From the NCBI GenBank assembly GCA_026929865.2, contig CM049404.1:26690001-26754000 (forward strand): a stretch of 64,000 nucleotides of DNA, in the 5' to 3' direction. Shown here piece after piece: positions 1 through 37,300 of the stretch. The translations under genes and the position numbers were made by a program. The DNA is from Hyperoplus lanceolatus. Its lineage: Eukaryota > Chordata > Actinopteri > Uranoscopiformes > Ammodytidae. Within the stretch, counting starts at the first letter, position 1. Every line of letters starts with the position of its first letter. The notes beneath the pieces were generated by a model. That model was not told where the DNA came from and did not search any database. It saw only the letters and a list, made by a program, of their open reading frames with translations.

Positions 1-417
1 CATCAGTCCTGTGATAATGCTGCATTCAAGTCCCTCTGTGAACAGACTCTTGGTCTAGACTCACTTTAGCCACAGTGGCTTGGACACAACCGACTTGATG
101 AGTCTGTCCTTCAACGGAACAGCTGAGGATAGCTGGCCCGGGTCACCCCCTGCCAGTTACATATATTTGCATACCCATCCCAAGAGCCGGTCATACACTC
201 CACCTACTTCAACAAAGGAATTTGAAATGAAGCCTGCAGTTAGAGCTTCATTAAATGTTAATGATACAAAAGCTTTAACCCTTGGCTTTAAGACACAGCT
301 AGCCAGATAAGGTGTAGGGCAGGGAAATGCCAGATTAGACCTAGACTGATCCTCGCCAGATAAAGGCCCATTACATGCTAATTCGTCCTCATTTACAGTA
401 CTTGAAGTTCACCGCTA

Positions 418-464
<47 letters not shown>

Positions 465-2968
465 TGCACATCTGCGTGTATCTGTGCAAAAGAGTGAAAA
501 CTCGCCTCAGCTGCCAAACTGCTGATTAAAGCATGATCTGCTTGTTTTGTTATTTCCTGTATTTTTTCCCTTTGAAGAGCTGCCACGGCCAACTGTGGCT
601 GGCCTGTGTTCAGATGTCATCCAACAAAAGATGCTGCGGCTTCCAATTTCCTTGGTCTTGTTAGAGTGCACATTTTAGTCCAGCGGTGTTGTTTACTGTA
701 TACATGTGCATGCATTTCTATGTTTTTGCCATAGAATCCTTAGTGGAACTTTTACAGCATTGTTGTTTAAAGCTTCGCTGGTGACGTGCATGCTGACTTG
801 TAGATAGGTAGCCTACCTTCTGTACATGTTCAGAACAGATTGACAGAGTTTGGTCTGCTAGTGTTAAATATTTACTGGCCGTTTGTACAGTCTGATACGG
901 AAACACTGACCCCCAACAGTCACTCACTAAATAGATTTTAGCGACTTGTCTACAAGGCCTCAAAAGACCATCAGCTTCCCACTCCCATGAATCTAATCCA
1001 TTTACAATCAACATGTTTCAAAATGGGTAAAAAACTATCATTTCAGACCTCTCCAATTGGGCAAACCACCTTTTTCAGTCTCTCCATTCTCAGAGGCCGC
1101 ACATCCAACAGCTTTAAACACTGCTTCAATTTGAACACTCAATTCCCTCTATTCACAAATATTAAGGACTTTTGATGTGGCCTACTGTAGTAGTTCTGCA
1201 AGTGTCTTGTCAATGGTCTTGATTTTTTTTTGCACTCTGTGCTGTTGGTGTCATCTATATGAGATGTGGTATGGTATGGATAGACTTTATTACTATGATT
1301 ATGTGTTATTTAGGAGCAATGTAATGTGACTTGAGCAGGGTCCTATGTTGTACTGAAAAGAAATACCAAAAACCCTGGCTGTGTGGCAAATAAAGTTCTA
1401 TTGTATTCTATTCATCTCCGTGTTAGAGGTTTCAGACAGCGAGAGGGAGATTCCTCATCGTGAGAATCCTTGACCAGGAAGCCTCTCTGTGATTTAGATT
1501 ATCGTACAGGTGGAGCTCTGCTGCTCTGCTGGGATATTCCTGCATCTGCATGTGCGGTCAGGAACTCTTTCTGGCTCTCCAAGTCCAAACGGTTTGTTTC
1601 TGTTTCTCTCTTCCAACACAAACCGGGAGTTTTCTGCTCCCCATTTGGACTTGGCATCGTACTCTATCTCTTCTGAGGTATTAAAACCACAGTAACGGTG
1701 TGATACTAAACCTCATGCCTTATGCTCTGTGACCTTGCCTTTGTTCTCCCGCAGTTGTGTGTTTTCCAAAACCGTAGACGCTGAAATGATTTGAAAAGAT
1801 TTGCGCTGAGCACCAGAAACACCCCGGCCCACTTCTTTCTGATGGTTTCCATAAGCCATCTCATAGCTTTTCAGCGACTGTAATAGAATAGGTTCAGTGG
1901 GATTCATTATGGTGCATCACAAGGCCTCAGAATATTGAACAGTTTAACTGCTTCTTGACTCATGTTGGCTCCCCTCGTCTTCCGCTGGACCCTGCAGAGT
2001 AAGTTAGCCCCTGGGGGCAGGATGCTAAGTTTAGCCAACATGTAAACGTTCATGCACTATTGGAAGATATGGGCCAGGAAAAGGGTGTGCTCTTTCCTGC
2101 TTCGGAGCCCCCTAGACACCGTCTGGTCTCAGTGGTCCCTTGCCTACTTTACACACACACACATCAGTGCCAGCGACTGTGTCTGTGATGCTTGTCAGGG
2201 TCAAGTAGGTCCAGAATGAGGTAGTGGCTAAACCACCCACTTGAAAGACATTATCTACTGGGGCCTATATTTTCCAACTTTACCATTCCCCCTAATCTTG
2301 GTTTTCTCCATTAGCGTATCATAACTCTCTGCCTTTTCTTCTCCTCTTTCATCTCTGAAATCTGTTCTACCTGCTATTAGTCCGCGGGCTCACCTGTAAC
2401 CTCACTGATCTTCTTTAATGTCATTTGAAGTGGTCTGCTGCCCATCCTGTAGTTCCAAGGACGTGGAGGTTTATGGTATAGGGTCACAGCTGAAGAAACA
2501 AAGATGGTGACTCCACTTAGCCTGTCTGCTTTCTTGTTTTCCCAATTGAATCTGCCCCCCAGGGATACACCGTTGGCCTTGTGAGTGATTCACCGTGTGT
2601 GTGTGTCTGACTGCACAGGTGTAGTGAATGTGTCTGTCAGCATCATGTCCTGTCATGTGCGCCATGTCATATAGCAGCCACAGCAGTTTCCCCCTGCTTG
2701 TATAGGATCATGTATAACATCGTTGCGACCTGTTAAAATGTTTTGCTTCTGACTCACAATACGGCTCGCTAAGTGGTAAAATGTGCACACTGCATCATGT
2801 TGAAAGCTGTTGGGTGGGAGGTCTGGAATGTGATTTTGTTTAATTGAGGCCATGCAGGATAAGAGCTACAGACCTTAGCATCAGGTTTATAAGGATCCTG
2901 TGGTTTGGTAAAACTTGTTATATTAGATTTACGGCTAAGTTGTCTCTCTTTCTGTCTCTCATTTGCAG
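1..2968 (+). other. itga5 intron 1 (right part)
   Basis: Non-coding. It ends in a pyrimidine tract and AG at 2967-2968, just before the first itga5 exon in the window. No signal-peptide exon or promoter was recognised, so the transcription start lies to the left. A GT microsatellite sits at 419-463. The short open frames here show no coding character. Confidence 0.75.
419..463. repeat. GT/AC dinucleotide microsatellite
   Basis: About 22 uninterrupted GT units in itga5 intron 1. Confidence 0.98.
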
Positions 2969-27723
<24,755 letters not shown>

Positions 27724-28414
27724 ACCTACCAGATCTACCAGAATACCACAGTACCTGGCCATATGATTGCAAACGGAGAAAGACGATGGAACAAATAGAA
27801 GAGGATTAGAAAAAGCAGTTGAAGAGTTGAAGCGAAAGAAAGAGAGACCACTGGAACTCCACTGTGCTGCACTAGATGAAGACAAAAATCCAAAGATCTC
27901 CAAGCCAAATGAATGTTTTCTTTTTTCTTTTTTTTTTAACTTATATCTTCTTGTCACGTTGGCAGTTTTTTTTTCCTCTCAATGCATCAAGGCCACAATG
28001 AGACTGAGTAACGTGAAGGGGACTGCAAAAGGAGCGCAGGCTACCGTTAGCCTGTAGATGCAGTGGGATGCCTGTGATGGAGAGTTCTGTGTTATCCCTT
28101 TAACTGTGGTGTATTTTGGTGTTAATCATCTGATGCGTTCACTGCCTCTGACAGGATTTGGCCACATGTAGCTTGTCGCAGCCAGGAGCTGTGAATGACG
28201 CTGAAAGTATTCTTCTGGTATCTCCTGAACACATGGGTTTATTGGCAGAAAATCCATGAACAGGTTTAGGGCGAATACATTTACTTGGCAAAGGAATTAT
28301 TAAATTTCTAAATGTTGAAACGTTATCTGTTTTGTAGCTTAGATTCTATCACAACATTTCAAGATTTACATGAATTAATTTCATTAATGAATGTCGAGTG
28401 TGTTCCCCAGATTC

Positions 28415-28497
28415 TTGCCCTAGTGCATGCTGGGATAGGTTAACCCAGTAGCACCCTAAGCAGTATAAGCGGGCACAAAAAAATGCATGGATGGATG
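28415..28497 (+). repeat. retroposon (SINE/LINE) 3' tail
   Basis: TGCATGCTGGGATAGGTTAA, then CCCTAAGCAGTATAAGCGGG and ATGCATGGATGGATG. This is the well-known fish/vertebrate motif 'GCTGGGATAGGCTCCAGC...GGATAAGCGG...ATGGATGG' that ends RTE/Rex-like retroposons. Lies in the itga5 3' UTR. Confidence 0.7.
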
Positions 28498-29538
28498 TTT
28501 TATCAAGTGTTCGTAAAAAAAAAAAAAAAGAAGATGTCTCTCTGCCTCAGGTTGGTGGGCAGCGCTGGGTTGAGTTGTGTTTATTGCACTCAAAGGAAAT
28601 CTACTGATAATATTCCAAAGACACCTACAAGACTGACTGACCTTCCTTTGAGTGATTACTTTTAACTCCTACTGATTGCTTTGTTTGTTTGTGTTCAGAG
28701 TTATAGTCCGCCGGGATGGGACTGGAACCACCATACTAGTAGACCTGTGGAACCTCACGTTAGGCTTGAACCAAGTGTGGCGCTTCTGTCAGACAAAAAA
28801 AGTGTCTTTCTCCTGAAGAATATTTTGCAGTCGTTACTCATGCTAGGTTTGGGGTCAAGCTCACTTAGCATGGAAACCGTGTACTTGTAAACAATACTAA
28901 GGGGAGCATACAGCGTTACCTTGGAGAGTGTGTTAGCAAATGACGCTCATAGGGGAGACCGCAGCGTTAATGGCCGTGGCCTCGATGATGTCTTGAACCA
29001 AAGACTGGACAATCAGCAATGTTGTAGCCTTGACAGAGAGTGTTAGTCTGACTGACAGCAGGCAGGATCATCACTCTACTTGAGTGTAAAGGATCAATTT
29101 TTCAGCTTGCAGTGTGTGTGTTACTGTGAGATACTGTATTCTTGATTGTCTTTTGGGTAAAAGCTGCCCACGTTTGGAGAGAGAAGTAGCTGACGTCAAC
29201 ACCCACTACCAAAAGGCTACAGGGACTGAACTTTTAAAATGCTTTGTCTTGGTTTCTTTTAAATGTCATGTACATAGATTATGTGCCTTAAATGTAAATA
29301 TTTCATGTCTGTGGGTTAGGGGTTTAGGGTTGCGTGTGCTTGCTTGCGAGTGTGACTTAATGCATACGTGCATTTGTGCGAATGGTATATTTATGAATGT
29401 TTGTTATGTGTATGAATTGGTTACCTTTCCCACTGCTTAGTCCCGTTTTTCCTGTACACCTCCGTAGCTTGAGATGGTTGAGGTTAAGCCATTATTATTA
29501 GCCATTACAGCATACAATACAGTCAAATTTGCAGTAAT

Positions 29539-29786
29539 TAAAGGTGCTACGAGGAACTTTTTAATATTTCTTAAACAGTCTCGTTGTTCCTCTGATGATC
29601 ATAAATTATACGTAACAGCGAATGAGACCATCAGTGCAAAGAATGGTATATTTTTATCTATTTTTTTTGAATGCCTTTGTCATGGTTCTCTGACCCTGGA
29701 ACTATTGGTATAGTAAAAATTCTACCTCTTTTGTCCAAAGGGGGTGCAAGAATGAACAACAACTGAAGGTTCCTCGGAGCACCTTT
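29539..29786. mobile_element. foldback MITE, TTAA-type left end (family E)
   Basis: Ends AAAGGTGCTACGAGGAAC and GTTCCTCGGAGCACCTTT are inverted repeats with about 16 of 18 matches, 248 bp. Sits inside the itga5 3' UTR and so would be transcribed as a hairpin-capable segment. Confidence 0.75.
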
Positions 29787-30743
29787 GAAATAATTACAAC
29801 CTCAGTGAAAAAAAAAAAAAAAAGGCTGTATAAGGCTGCCGTCCAGATGTCAGCGTCCTACAGGATGTCTTGTACCTCTAACAAAGGGATAAAATACTAG
29901 GCACTGGGAACTAAATGTTGTTTTGAAGTGCAATATTTATATTCACTCTTTTTAATATTACAGTGCTTTCTTTTGTTTTATATTTTATTTGTGATCAAGC
30001 TGAATGCTTTGCGTCAATCCTTTTTGTTGTGAGGTTTTTGTCACATTCACTTCTCACTATGTGTGAAACCTTTACTCTTTTTATTTTGTTTGAAATCCAA
30101 TTTTTCCACTTTGGATGCATTCACCACTTCATCGCTGGACCACTTTTTCTCTGATCTCACTGAGTTTTTATACCACACAGACACACCAACACCAGAAACA
30201 TTCAGTATCTGAGTTGAACTCGGGAGTGTTGACATAGTTTGATAATTTATGTGCCCTGCTGTTGCACCTGTCCAAACACCATAATACACTAACCATATGT
30301 TTTACATTTGTTTTCCTCTTCAGACTCTTGTCATAAACGCCCCCTCCAATAGGATAGAGATTTAATGTTTGTGAAATGCTTCACATCCCTATTCGGTATT
30401 TGATTTAAAACATTTAACATTGTCTGTAGGAAAATTCTCAACCCATTATTTATAATGACATTGTGTGGATCGTTTTACTACTTCCTCTTGGTTACATCGG
30501 TAGAAGAAACTGTGTTTTTTTTCTTTTCTTTCTTTTTTTTCATAGCCCATTTTCACTCTCCAGGACTTCCACAAAGAAGTTGTACATATTTATGACAATG
30601 AGAGAATTTTTGAATACAAAGGATAACTGATTTTTTGTGAATTTTTCTCACCCCATATTGGGGAGAACTTTTTTTTTTGTCAGGGGGGGGAGGACGGTGG
30701 GGTCTTTGGAGGTCAATTTGTACCTGTTATGGTTTGTACTTTA

Positions 30744-30749
30744 AATAAA
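30744..30749 (+). terminator. itga5: itga5 poly(A) signal AATAAA
   Basis: Canonical hexamer in TTTAAATAAAATATTTCCC with a downstream GT-rich element. Cleavage is expected near 30765-30775. Confidence 0.7.
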
Positions 30750-30809
30750 ATATTTCCCTTTTTACAACATGATTGTGGCTTCATTGAATGGACATAATTG
30801 AGAAAATAA

Positions 30810-30815
30810 TTTATT
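30810..30815 (-). terminator. rapgef3: rapgef3 poly(A) signal AATAAA
   Basis: Minus-strand AATAAA (plus-strand TTTATT). It is the only such hexamer I found between the rapgef3 stop at 31444 and here, implying a 3' UTR of about 650 nt. Its distance from the itga5 signal is about 60 bp. Confidence 0.65.
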
Positions 30816-31443
30816 TATAAAACAGCATTGTATGAAATCATAGGCATGTCAGTTTAATGGCCTCGTTGCCAAAAATGTGATGTGATAAAAATATATTAGA
30901 CTTATATGTGAAAATACCAGTGCACAAAAATCTGAAGTGATTAGCTATGGCAAATAGTGTGTGTGTATGTTCCTATGGCCCTTATGTGGGAACCACCTTC
31001 CACTAACAGCAGCATACAAAATGTCACAAATGAATTATGACGCCAAATATGGGCATACATTGTTCGACTGTACATGTTGTAACATTTCTTTTTGTGAAGC
31101 AGATCTGTTTCTACTGTGGCACACACACCAAGGTGGTGTGCACAGTGGTGTGCTATAAGGCCATTTGGATTTAAAACGTCCAACAAGTCCCGTGGATAGA
31201 GAATTGGATTCTCTGGTTGAGCAGTAGAGGTCATTGCTGTGCACACCGCACATGTTCACTCTTGATGCTGTTCTGTGCAGGAAGGATATCAACAAATGTC
31301 CAAGATCCTCGAGTGAAAGTGAATATCCAGAGGTCCTTATTATCCGGGCAATTGTGGGAGTTTGTTCACCCCGTGCCAGTCTTTTTTCTGGTTCATATTT
31401 GTGCTTCACTTTTAAAAGTCTGTGCGGTGCACATGTCCAGGTC

Positions 31444-34381
31444 CTAGCTCTCGAATGTTCTTGAGAGCTGTGTTAGCTTGCGCTGGTTGTCGATGACCTT
31501 CAGGTTCTGAATGTAGTGGCGGATGTTGATGGGATTGCGCAGAGGGTGGAGGTTGTCTGAGTCTGGATGAGAAATTTAAAAAAAAAAATCATCTTTGGAC
31601 AACTCATTTATCAACTTTGGTAAATCTTACAAGTGGATACAACACTTTACAATGTGCTAGAAGATGGATGTAGCTTACATGTGGATAAGCGAGTTGCAGG
31701 CCCTTCCAGAAACATCCGATCTGCCAGGCCTCTCTGTGGAGATGACGGCACTGCAGAGGAGAAATAGAAGTTAACCTATACTGTATTCTACATTAATCAC
31801 CAGAATCAAGGTACATACTCTTGTAACTGCTCTGAGTCTGCTGGGCACTTACCAAAGGGCTGACTTCTGCATCCACGTACAATGTTCACTGTTTTGGCAA
31901 TCATGCGCTGTAAGAATGGCGAAAAAAGATTTTTTAAAATCAGTGTTACAGTGAGGACAAGATTTGTGCCAAAAATAATAGTGCCAATCAAGTTTAAAAC
32001 AATTTTTTTTGTCTTACCATTTTCTCAAAATTGACCAATTTGTCTACATAGCTCGGATTTCCATCATTGATGAATGTCATGTCTGGAGAAAGACGGGAAC
32101 AGGAAAACACATCATTGATTAGTGAGCTATTCTACATGATATTCACATCCAATGCTGTACAGGCAACACTGCTGATGTGTGTTACCTTTGAGCAGCAGAG
32201 GCATGAAGGGGATGTAGGGAGGACTGAGTTTAGCCACAGCCAGTCTGTAGGCTCTGTGGTTGCGTGAGGGATCCTAAGAGGTGAAAATAATAAACAAAAC
32301 ACTATTATAAGACTTTATGTTTAAATGAACAGGGGATACAGCAATGTAAGCTACATGTTAAGAAGTAGGAAAACTAAAGAGAGAACAGCACATTAAAAGA
32401 TTTGTAACATTGCTTACCATCAACCTCTCATATGCACAGTAGATTCGTTTTGTCTTGCTGGGTATTCTCTGTGAAAGACAATAACAAGCAAATTGATGCA
32501 TGACTCATTACCAGGGTTATTGTTTGGTAAATCTTGACACATAAAATATCATCATGACAGTCGCATTCAGGGGTTTCTCACCTCCCAGGTCTTGTACAGC
32601 CTCTGCACTGCGCTGTTGCTCAAGCCGAACATCACGGCGAAGAATGAATTGAGATTCTTCTGCTCCTTTAACCTGAGACATAGAGGAGACAAGGTCATAA
32701 TAGTCTGTTATTTGACTGACAGGGCTGTGAATGTTGCCACACTAGCAGTTCCGAGGCTGTACTTTGAGCGGCAGTGCTTCGATCTAAATGCTGACACCAG
32801 CACGCTAACATAGTCAAAGTGACAACGCTAACATGTTGACTAAGCATATTAGCATGTTACAAAGAAAAATAGGCCTAAAGCTGAGGTTGATGGGAATATT
32901 ATTAGTTACTTTTCCAGGAGTTTGATCGTAAACTAAACTTTTGAATAAAATGTAAATTATGATCAAAGACTGGTGCTACAATGAAACTCAGAGGATCCAC
33001 ACAACGGGATAACAATTCCTTCTGTTCGGAACTGGAATGTCTGAATCAAATTTCATTGCAAACTATCCAATTCTCGTTGAAACAGTCAAACACTCAAAAA
33101 CAACAAAATGTGAACTACGTGTTGGCAGAAAAGTTAGGGGATTTTATATGCTATCTATGGGATTAACACATGACCTTGGTAGGATCCACATGGGGACAAA
33201 GGCTACATCCTTTCATGGCAATCCATCCGATTTATTGAGATATTTTAGTAATATCTGGACTTGACCATTTAAGGCCTAACATGGTTTTACTGTAAATAGC
33301 GAACTCTTCTTACACAGCAGCAATCTTTATGAACTTCTTCAGCAGTACGGCTCGTTTGACCAGGTCTTCACAGAGGCAAAGCTCCGTCACCACCCAGTAC
33401 TGCATCTCATTGAAGCGACGCACTAGCCGCTCCAGGTTAGCCGTGATGGAGCCGGGGAATTTGTGACGGCCGAATATGTAGTAGACAAGTTCCACCTGGA
33501 GAGACAGGGACGCGTGAGTCACAACCACTGACTGTAAAACGAAAACCAGAAATCTTACCAGAGCCTAAATTAAAGGAGAAGTAAGTGATCATTTTTGGTT
33601 AATATACGTGTTAAATCTCTCTATATTCATACAGCAATCACTTAAACAGTATGCACAGTTCATAACAAAGGTCTTCCAGTCATTCAGCTTTACGGTAATT
33701 GCCAGTTAAAATGTTGAGTATCCCTCTAGTTTTACCCAATCAGGAGACAGAGCGATATAAAGAGGCGGGTCTCTGTGCCCGTGAACGATGACATGCTGCT
33801 CTCCATCGCGGCACTATCTGACAAGACGGAAGACAGATGCACATCCATCTGGTGGTGATGGTGGGACAAGGGAGGGGACTGCTATCTGCAGTCACTGACA
33901 GGAATTTTGGCTAAAAGGACCATATCACTTACTTTAACATGATATTCCACAGAAACTCGTGAATCATTTCAGGAAGTGTTGTAAGGGAAGAACCAATGAT
34001 CGAATGGCTGTCAGATTGTGAGTGTGTAGGAGTGTGACCAGTCTGATAGATTACTTTTTTAATCAAAGAGATACCCAGAGATGATACCCGACGCTTTGAA
34101 ATGAGGAAGTGTTTTTGAATGCGGGTTTCGGCTTTGGCTTTACTTGTGTAATAGATAAGTGGAGCTTTACCCAGAAGAGCAGTATCCTCTTTATTAAGTA
34201 TCACTCAGTTTATATGTCGTGGTAACAATCTACAATTGATCAGAAGTGTTTGTACCTCATGCATGGCAGTGAACAGTTCCCAGTCATAATTGGTGAGTTC
34301 ATAGGCGATGTCTTTAGAGCCCATCTGTTCAAGGATGTCATTGGTTCCTCGCTCTGGACCTTGTTGCTCCTTCAGGGGAAT
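31444..34381 (-). CDS. rapgef3: rapgef3 exons for the CDC25-homology (RasGEF) catalytic domain and C-terminus
   Basis: Nine exons from [20 protein letters not shown] (34381) to a TAG stop at 31444-31446. Motifs of the Rap-GEF core: [89 protein letters not shown] and LVNFEKMRMIAKT. The tail reads CRSQPFVPSSP and ends [17 protein letters not shown], as in EPAC1 (VIDNQRELSRLSRELEP). The last exon and exon 31679-31750 are the least conserved. Confidence 0.95.
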
Positions 34382-37300
34382 CTATTAGAGAGTAACAGAG
34401 TGAAAGAAAGAAAATGAACCGATAGAAAATGTGTTTGGGTGTGGCTTTGATTGCTTTCTGGGCAGGTTTATTGCTCTGAATGAAACCACCACGTCCAACT
34501 CAACTGTATGGGTAATTGTCATGGTCTGTCTGTGTCTTGTCTTGTTTTGGTGGGTTCCCTGTGTTTCCTGTTTTATTTTGGTATGTCTGACTTGTTTCTC
34601 CCCATGTCCTGTCAACTTTCCCTTCCTGTGTGATTACTGGTCCCTTCCTAATGTGTTTCAGTTGTTCCCCGTTTCCTACCCTGTCTTGTATTTGAGTCCT
34701 TGGGCCAATCCGAATAGTCCAATCTCCTAACCTATAAGCCTCCTTTCCTATAACTTAACCCATAAACGTCATCGGGGTTAAGGAGAGATGAAAGGTGCTT
34801 CCTATCGAACATAGGAAAAGACAGCACTGTTTCAAATGAATTCGACTCCACTTTTCCTAACCGACGTCATTGCGCGACGGCGAGTATTGCTGACGTGAGT
34901 CACTAGCGTGAAACTACACTATAGCCTGTTACCTGTGTCTATATATTCCTTGCCTTTTTGCCTTTTGGCTTTTTGTAATGTTTGAGGACAATAAATTATC
35001 CTGCCTGCCTGCCATCGCGAACCTTAACAGTAATAATAATAAGTACCGCACATAATATAAAATATGTCTGAAGTGGTTAGGTTTAGTTTTTTAATAGTAA
35101 TAAACAGTAGCTATTCTACCTGGGGTTCTCCAGTTTTTCATAGTCATTTTACAACAGATGGATTATATAATTATATGTGATGACAAATCCTCTTTATTTC
35201 ACAAACAAAAACAAATGGCATGGAGGGCGATTATTCCTCACCAGTTGTTCCACTTGGCTGGTTGTGCAGATGAACAGTCTCTCGTTGAGTCCCAAGGCTG
35301 TGTAGACCGCAGTAGCATCCAGCTTCAACTGAGCTCTCTCTGTGGGCATTTAATACATCAAAAAGTCATTTAAGCATGAAAGATAGAAAATCAGTGACCA
35401 GGACTGGGAAAAGCATTCATAGCAACTCTGCAGAAAAGTGCTTTGTTCTAACAATTAAACAGGAAACTGCAATTGAAATGAAAAATGACAACACTATTGT
35501 ATCATCAATTTCTAAGTCTCACCTCCTGTAGAGTTCATTTTGACCAGGACGTGGTCTCCGCCAGGTTTGACTATTGCTGACATGATGTCCTGTACAGATG
35601 TGTTGACCGGGAGCATCAGATTGAGAGGTTTGTTGTCCGGTCTGTAGATCTCATACAGCACTGCAAACAGGAGACACAATGTTAAGATATGCTGATTTAA
35701 TAATTGATGAAATGTGGTGATATATTTCACTTATAAACAACACCCACAGATACTGTACATTAGCTAATGTGAAGTTACTCATCTATGTTGCAAAATATTG
35801 CAGGGAAAAATCTACCTAACTATTTAGGTTTATAGATGCACATATATAGTATCAATGATTTGATTGCCAGAGTCTTACTCACCTTTATCCTGCGCTCTGA
35901 TTGGCTGTAACCTCCCCGCTGGCTCCTCACAGTTTGAAAACCAATCAAAATGCTGGGTCTGTGTTTCAGAGTGACTCAGCAAGTCAGTGACATTTAACTG
36001 ACAAATGGCAGCAGCATTGACATTTAAAACTGTGTTCCCATTCACATGTTTCTCTGATATTTATATTCAGCAGTCATCTGCAAACGTAATAATCTACGTG
36101 CGGACGCTTACCCTGCTCAGGGACTGAAATCCATTCTCCAATCTGTAATGATGTAAGAATATCAAAAAAGTGTTAGATTGCTTTATTCATTTCTGTATAA
36201 ATAGCTAAATGTTGTAAGAAAATATAGACAATTTACACTTTTGTTCTCCTCCTTTCCCTAAATTCTTTCAGCACGCTGAGTAGGCGAAAATCCCCTGCCA
36301 CCTCCTTCTTCAAACTCTGTTTCAACGACATGGGAATCGAAAAGGCGGGAACCTAATTATTGATTGCATGATTCATCCGTTCATTCATTCATCCATTCAT
36401 TCTTGAAATGCAATTGGAATATCCCACTACACAGAACACACAGAGAAGTAATCATGAATGTGAAAATGTATGTCATGAATGTAAATCTCACCTCCATGAA
36501 GTCCATAGCGTTGGGGTCTTCTTTCAGCAGAAGGCCGAACAGTGCCACGGACTGGCCGATCAGCTTCACTACCTTCTGCTTGGTGTTCAGGATGTAGGAA
36601 GACTTCTCCTGATCTGAACCCTCAGAGAGCTCGGCCTGGTAAGTGCAATGGCGGTTAAGGCCCATAGCATACAACACTTCAAATACAATGAAATCTTAAA
36701 TAATCACTAGTTATCTTGCTTAAGTGGAATATAATGTCCTTTTTAGCAATAAAATGGTTTGGTTATATAAACTACAGACATCATAAATCCTATTCTCATA
36801 AGCCGTTCCCATTATCCACATCATAATCATAATCATCATCACTGTATGAAGGATATTGGTGCTGTAGTGCCGCACACAGCTGACTGGAAGGCATGAAGAC
36901 TTTGTGGGTGAGCAGAAAGTCACTGACACAGGGAGCTGCAGATAGACAAACATCAAAAAAGAAAAATATTTTACTATCTAGCTGACAGAGTTAGATCACT
37001 TTCAATTAGTCATTAAAACAGGGTTAAAAAAGAAAGCAAAAAGGTGCTTGCAGGCTCCCACCTATAGCGTCATTTCCGTTAGAGTCCAACTTGACTGTTT
37101 CCAATAGGTGTTCCAGGATTTTCTCAGGTGTTCCCGACATAACTGTGTACCTGCACCGAGCACAACAGAAGAGAGGAAGAGAAAGATAGGGGAAAAAGAA
37201 CAGAATATTTGTCTCAACATTTGTATTTGTATGGCTCTGCAGTCACGCATTGTGCTTCTTGTTTGATGTTTCAGTTAGTGCCAGATAATGTGGGATAATG

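Larger units (their letters stand above)
27724..30770 (+). other. itga5: itga5 3' UTR
   Basis: Runs from the stop to the first good poly(A) signal, AATAAA at 30744-30749, followed by a GT-rich stretch (GATTGTGGCTTC). That is about 3 kb, inferred because no earlier AATAAA was seen after the stop. It contains a retroposon tail (28415-28497), a MITE (29539-29786) and several T-rich runs. Actual use of an alternative, non-AATAAA site cannot be excluded. Confidence 0.65.
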
